8,249 nt of DNA, from contig VAYD01000209.1 of assembly GCA_005883905.1 (NCBI GenBank), forward strand, positions 1 to 8,249, given 5' to 3'. The DNA is from Actinomycetota bacterium. GTDB lineage: Bacteria > Actinomycetota > Thermoleophilia > Solirubrobacterales > Solirubrobacteraceae. Position 1 is the first letter of the stretch. Each line of letters opens with the position of its first letter. Positions 7,018 through 8,249 of this stretch are shown in pieces. The position numbers were made by a program, and so were the translations under genes. Below the pieces are notes generated by a model. The model did no database searches. It worked only from the letters and a program-made list of their open reading frames with translations, and was not told the DNA's origin.

Positions 7018-7847
7018 TCCCGGCCGAGTTCGACTACGTCGCGCCGGAGACGCTGGACGAGGCGATCCGCGCGCTGGCCGACGGCGGCGAGGACGCCAAG
7101 CTGTTGGCCGGCGGCCACTCGCTGCTGCCGCTGATGAAGCTGCGGCTGGCCGCCCCCGCGCTGCTGGTCGACCTGCGGCGCGTGCCGGACCTCGCCGGTG
7201 TACGGGCCAATGGCGACATCCGGATCGGCGCGATGACGACGCACAGCGCGCTCGTGCGCGCGAACGCCGGACTCGCGAGCGTCGCTGCCGCGACGATCGC
7301 CGACCAGCAGGTGCGCAACCGCGGCACGATCGGCGGCTCGCTCGCGCACGGCGACCCGGCGTCCGATCTGCCGGCAGTCGTGCTGGCAGCCGAGGGCACG
7401 ATCGTCGCCCGCGGTCCGGGCGGCGAGCGCGAGATCGCCGCAGCGGAGTTCTTCCGCGACTACCTCGAGACGACGCTGGCGCCGGACGAGATCATCACCG
7501 AGATTCGCATGCCGGGCACCGAGGGCTGGTCGTTCGGCTACGAGAAGTTCAACCGCCGCCGGGAGGACTGGGCGATGGTCGCCGTCTGCGCGCTCGTGCG
7601 CATCGAGAGCGGTGCGTGCGCCGACGCGCGGATCGGCCTCACGCACATGGGCTCCACGCCGCTGCGCGCGACCGCGGCCGAGGCAGCGCTGCGCGGGCAG
7701 CCGCTGGAGGCGGGCGCGATCGCCGCGGCGGCCGAGCAGGCGGCCGAGGGCACGTCGCCGCCGGCCGACCTCAACGCGTCCGCTGATTACAAGCGCCACC
7801 TCGCGCGCGTGCTGTGCCGGCGGGCACTGGAGCGGGCCGCGGGGTGA
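7014..7847 (+). CDS. coxM: Molybdenum hydroxylase medium subunit, FAD-binding (CoxM-like)
   Basis: Flavoprotein subunit of 277 residues, a normal family length (about 280-290). It takes electrons from the CoxS iron-sulfur clusters and passes them to the acceptor. The N-terminal FAD-binding domain shows the two diagnostic motifs AGGHSLLPLMKLR (32-44) and TIGGSLAHGDPASD (105-118), which bind the FAD pyrophosphate. The C-terminal CO-dehydrogenase flavoprotein domain includes YEKFNRRREDWAMVAV (176-191) and LTHMGSTPLRA (209-219). The ATG at 7014 overlaps the coxL stop, and its own Shine-Dalgarno lies in the coxL tail. The stop overlaps the next gene as GTGA (7844-7847). No damage is seen in this gene, so decay of the cluster, if real, is limited to coxL. 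Confidence 0.94.
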   Translation: MIPAEFDYVAPETLDEAIRALADGGEDAKLLAGGHSLLPLMKLRLAAPALLVDLRRVPDLAGVRANGDIRIGAMTTHSALVRANAGLASVAAATIADQQVRNRGTIGGSLAHGDPASDLPAVVLAAEGTIVARGPGGEREIAAAEFFRDYLETTLAPDEIITEIRMPGTEGWSFGYEKFNRRREDWAMVAVCALVRIESGACADARIGLTHMGSTPLRATAAEAALRGQPLEAGAIAAAAEQAAEGTSPPADLNASADYKRHLARVLCRRALERAAG

Positions 7848-8249
7848 CGTTCGGGAGCATCGAGGACGTCGAGGCGGCGCTGGCCGGCCAGGGTTACCTG
7901 GCCGACCGCGGCCTCGCCACGGCGGTCTTCCTCGCGGCGACCCTCGAGCAGCCGCTGCTGCTCGAGGGTGAGGCAGGCGTGGGCAAGACCGAGGTGGCGC
8001 GGGCGCTGTCCGGCGCGCTCGGGGCGCGCCTGATCCGCCTGCAGTGCCACGAGGGCATCGATGTCCATCACGCGCTCTACGACTGGGACTACGCGCGCCA
8101 GCTGTTGTCGCTACGGGCGGGGGAGGCCGCCGACGAGCTCTACTCGCGGCGCTACCTGCTGCGCCGGCCGCTGCTCGACGCGCTCGAGGCGACCGATCCG
8201 GTCGTGCTGCTGATCGACGAGATCGACCGCTCCGACGACGAGTTCGAGG
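7844..8249 (+). CDS. coxD: MoxR-family AAA+ ATPase, CoxD-like (partial, runs off window end)
   Basis: The first 135 residues of an ATPase open at the right edge. Walker A is GEAGVGKT (42-49) and Walker B VLLIDEID (121-128). The stretch LQCHEGIDVHHALYDWDYARQLL (66-88) matches the CoxD/MoxR pattern, where a YEWNYQRQLL-like motif is common. The N-terminus (SIEDVEAALAGQGYLADRGLATAVFLA) is also typical of CoxD. In Oligotropha, CoxD is an AAA+ chaperone needed to mature the molybdenum active site of CO dehydrogenase; a similar maturation role here is inferred from family and position. The start is GTG at 7844, overlapping the coxM stop, with GGAG 11 bases upstream. A von Willebrand-type CoxE gene would be expected next but is outside the window. 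Confidence 0.9.
   Translation, partial: MTFGSIEDVEAALAGQGYLADRGLATAVFLAATLEQPLLLEGEAGVGKTEVARALSGALGARLIRLQCHEGIDVHHALYDWDYARQLLSLRAGEAADELYSRRYLLRRPLLDALEATDPVVLLIDEIDRSDDEFE

Overview
The window is strongly GC-rich, with nearly every third codon position G or C, and genes are packed with overlaps or gaps of at most a few tens of bases. Gene content (family I pyrophosphatase, transketolase, a form II CoxSLM cluster with a CoxD-type ATPase) and possible leaderless starts suggest a high-GC actinobacterium, perhaps of the Thermoleophilia/Solirubrobacterales type. That placement is inference; no marker gene is present. No tRNA, rRNA, CRISPR array, insertion sequence or integrase was seen.

Left half, minus strand (about 2121 down to 33): a probable three-gene operon read as inorganic pyrophosphatase (ppa), then a carbonyl-reductase-like short-chain dehydrogenase (8-base overlap), then a haloalkane dehalogenase-like alpha/beta hydrolase (24-base gap). 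The dehalogenase tail runs into what may be the 3' end of a convergent plus-strand gene at the left edge.

Centre: ppa and transketolase (tkt) diverge with only 20 bases between their start codons. Those 20 bases hold overlapping -10-like hexamers on the two strands, each 7-8 bases from its start codon. This fits a shared bidirectional promoter giving two leaderless mRNAs.

Right half, plus strand (2142 to the end): tkt, then 33 bases later a molybdenum hydroxylase cluster in the order small (2Fe-2S), large (molybdopterin), medium (FAD), then a MoxR/CoxD-type AAA+ ATPase cut by the window end. Starts overlap the preceding stops (ATGA, ATGA, GTGA), so this is a tightly coupled operon. The order S-L-M and the RGAGR active-site loop place it with form II CoxL-like enzymes of uncertain substrate, not proven CO dehydrogenases.

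The most notable observation is that the large-subunit gene is broken. Near 6608-6616 the reading frame shifts and a conserved stretch of about 17 residues is missing. The junction is what a 52-base deletion between two CCGGCC microrepeats would leave. The catalytic glutamate motif lies beyond the break, so as sequenced the enzyme should be inactive unless this is an assembly error. The active-site loop also reads ATRGAGR where form II proteins usually have AYRGAGR.
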